Of a DNA stretch of 64,000 nucleotides, positions 63,633 through 64,000 are shown one piece after another. Made by a program: the position numbers and the translations under genes. How positions within the stretch are numbered: position 1 is the first letter of the stretch; every line of letters starts with the position of its first letter. The notes below the pieces were generated by a model. The model made no database searches and was not told where the DNA came from. It saw only the letters and a list, made by a program, of their open reading frames with translations. Source of the DNA: Pseudomonas farsensis (GTDB lineage Bacteria > Pseudomonadota > Gammaproteobacteria > Pseudomonadales > Pseudomonadaceae); contig NZ_JABWRF020000001.1 of assembly GCF_014268805.2 (NCBI RefSeq), positions 1,560,001-1,624,000 on the forward strand, given 5' to 3'.

Positions 63633-64000
63633 TCACGCCCGTTCACCGCGCAGCCAGCGCTGGTGGTAATGGGCAAGCTTGCCTAGCCCGTACAGTGCAC
63701 CTTGGTGCATGACTTCTTCGCGTGTGCCAAAAAACCGCTGAGTGCGAGTAAACACCGCCAGTGGCTCCCCGGCGAATGCCCAGGCAAAACACAGGGTGCC
63801 CGGCGCCACGCCACCTTCGGGCGCAGGCCCGGAGACGCCTGTTGTGGCAATGGCAACCGTTGCCTGGCTGTCCTTTAGCGCGCCCAGCGCCATCTCCCAC
63901 GCCACCGCCTCGCTGGTCAGGCCGTATCGCTCGATGGTGACCGGGCTGACTCCGAGCAGGCGCTGCTTGGCGCTGGGGGCGTACACCACATAGCCACTCT
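63633..64000 (-). CDS. CinA-family protein, nicotinamide-nucleotide amidase type (partial)
   Basis: The C-terminal 121 codons of a CinA_C protein cut by the window edge; the frame is open to base 64000. It reads YVVYAPSAKQRLLGVSPVTI, SEAVAWEMALGALKDSQATV, then the conserved AIATTGVSGPAPEGGVAPGT and a C-terminal RTQRFFGTREEVMHQGAL. PncC-type amidases deamidate NMN to nicotinate mononucleotide in the pyridine nucleotide cycle. The upstream part is not visible, so a CinA fusion cannot be excluded. Confidence 0.88.
   Translation of the reverse strand, partial: SGYVVYAPSAKQRLLGVSPVTIERYGLTSEAVAWEMALGALKDSQATVAIATTGVSGPAPEGGVAPGTLCFAWAFAGEPLAVFTRTQRFFGTREEVMHQGALYGLGKLAHYHQRWLRGERA

Overview
The window reads as a chromosomal segment of a Pseudomonas putida-group bacterium. 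The flanks are GC-rich, and the gene content is typical: metH beside the cis/trans fatty acid isomerase gene cti, nfuA, tamA-tamB, polB, xthA, DUF2388 and DUF6555 proteins, and REP-type palindromes carrying 'TGTAGGAGC'. No rRNA, tRNA or CRISPR array was found. Both ends cut genes: an ABC permease on the left and a CinA-family protein on the right.

Layout. 1-14.4 kb is ordinary core genome: BmpA-type ABC transporter genes, a PepSY protein, an M20 carboxypeptidase divergent from a LysR regulator, a zinc-type dehydrogenase, DUF2388, exonuclease III, a GNAT acetyltransferase, the translationally overlapping tamA-tamB pair, and a Mor-like regulator. 14.7-32.6 kb is an accessory island for two-partner secretion and contact-dependent inhibition. 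It holds a TpsB transporter gene broken by an exact 56-bp tandem duplication, a 2249-codon CdiA/TpsA effector gene, its immunity gene, and then about 9 kb of AT-rich orphan toxin-immunity cassettes. An IS5-type insertion sequence (32.59-33.53 kb) closes the island. 33.7-64 kb is again core: a Fur-like winged-helix protein, a penicillin-acylase-type enzyme, metH, cti, an acyltransferase, nfuA, a SCO/PCu(A)C copper-chaperone pair, two AraC regulators (one joined to azlCD), an EAL protein, LysE and YcgG-type genes, a GcvA-like LysR, DNA polymerase II, a DUF4174 protein, two c-di-GMP enzymes, a hemerythrin, DUF6555 and CinA.

The island is the most interesting part. Behind the CdiA gene, many cassettes start with the same ten-base word GGTGCAAAAG (or a close variant), which in CdiA encodes the hinge between pretoxin and toxin. 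The word usually lies within a few bases of the preceding immunity stop codon. The cassettes carry an Ntox50-like toxin (the current tip), two EndoU nucleases, two colicin-E5-type tRNases, a YwqJ-type deaminase and several toxins I cannot name. Most orphan toxins are broken by one or two small lesions, while most immunity genes are intact, so the tail looks like an immunity archive. One cassette retains 583 bp of CdiA pretoxin at about 98.6 % identity; recombination between the two copies would give CdiA a different toxin in frame. Two further tandem repeats lie where a change of copy number would alter the reading frame: the 56-bp repeat in tpsB and a 7-bp repeat in the deaminase module. Together these suggest a delivery system with a possible ON/OFF export gene, a replaceable warhead and a retained immunity bank. 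The switching itself is inference; the repeats, frames and junctions are read directly from the sequence.
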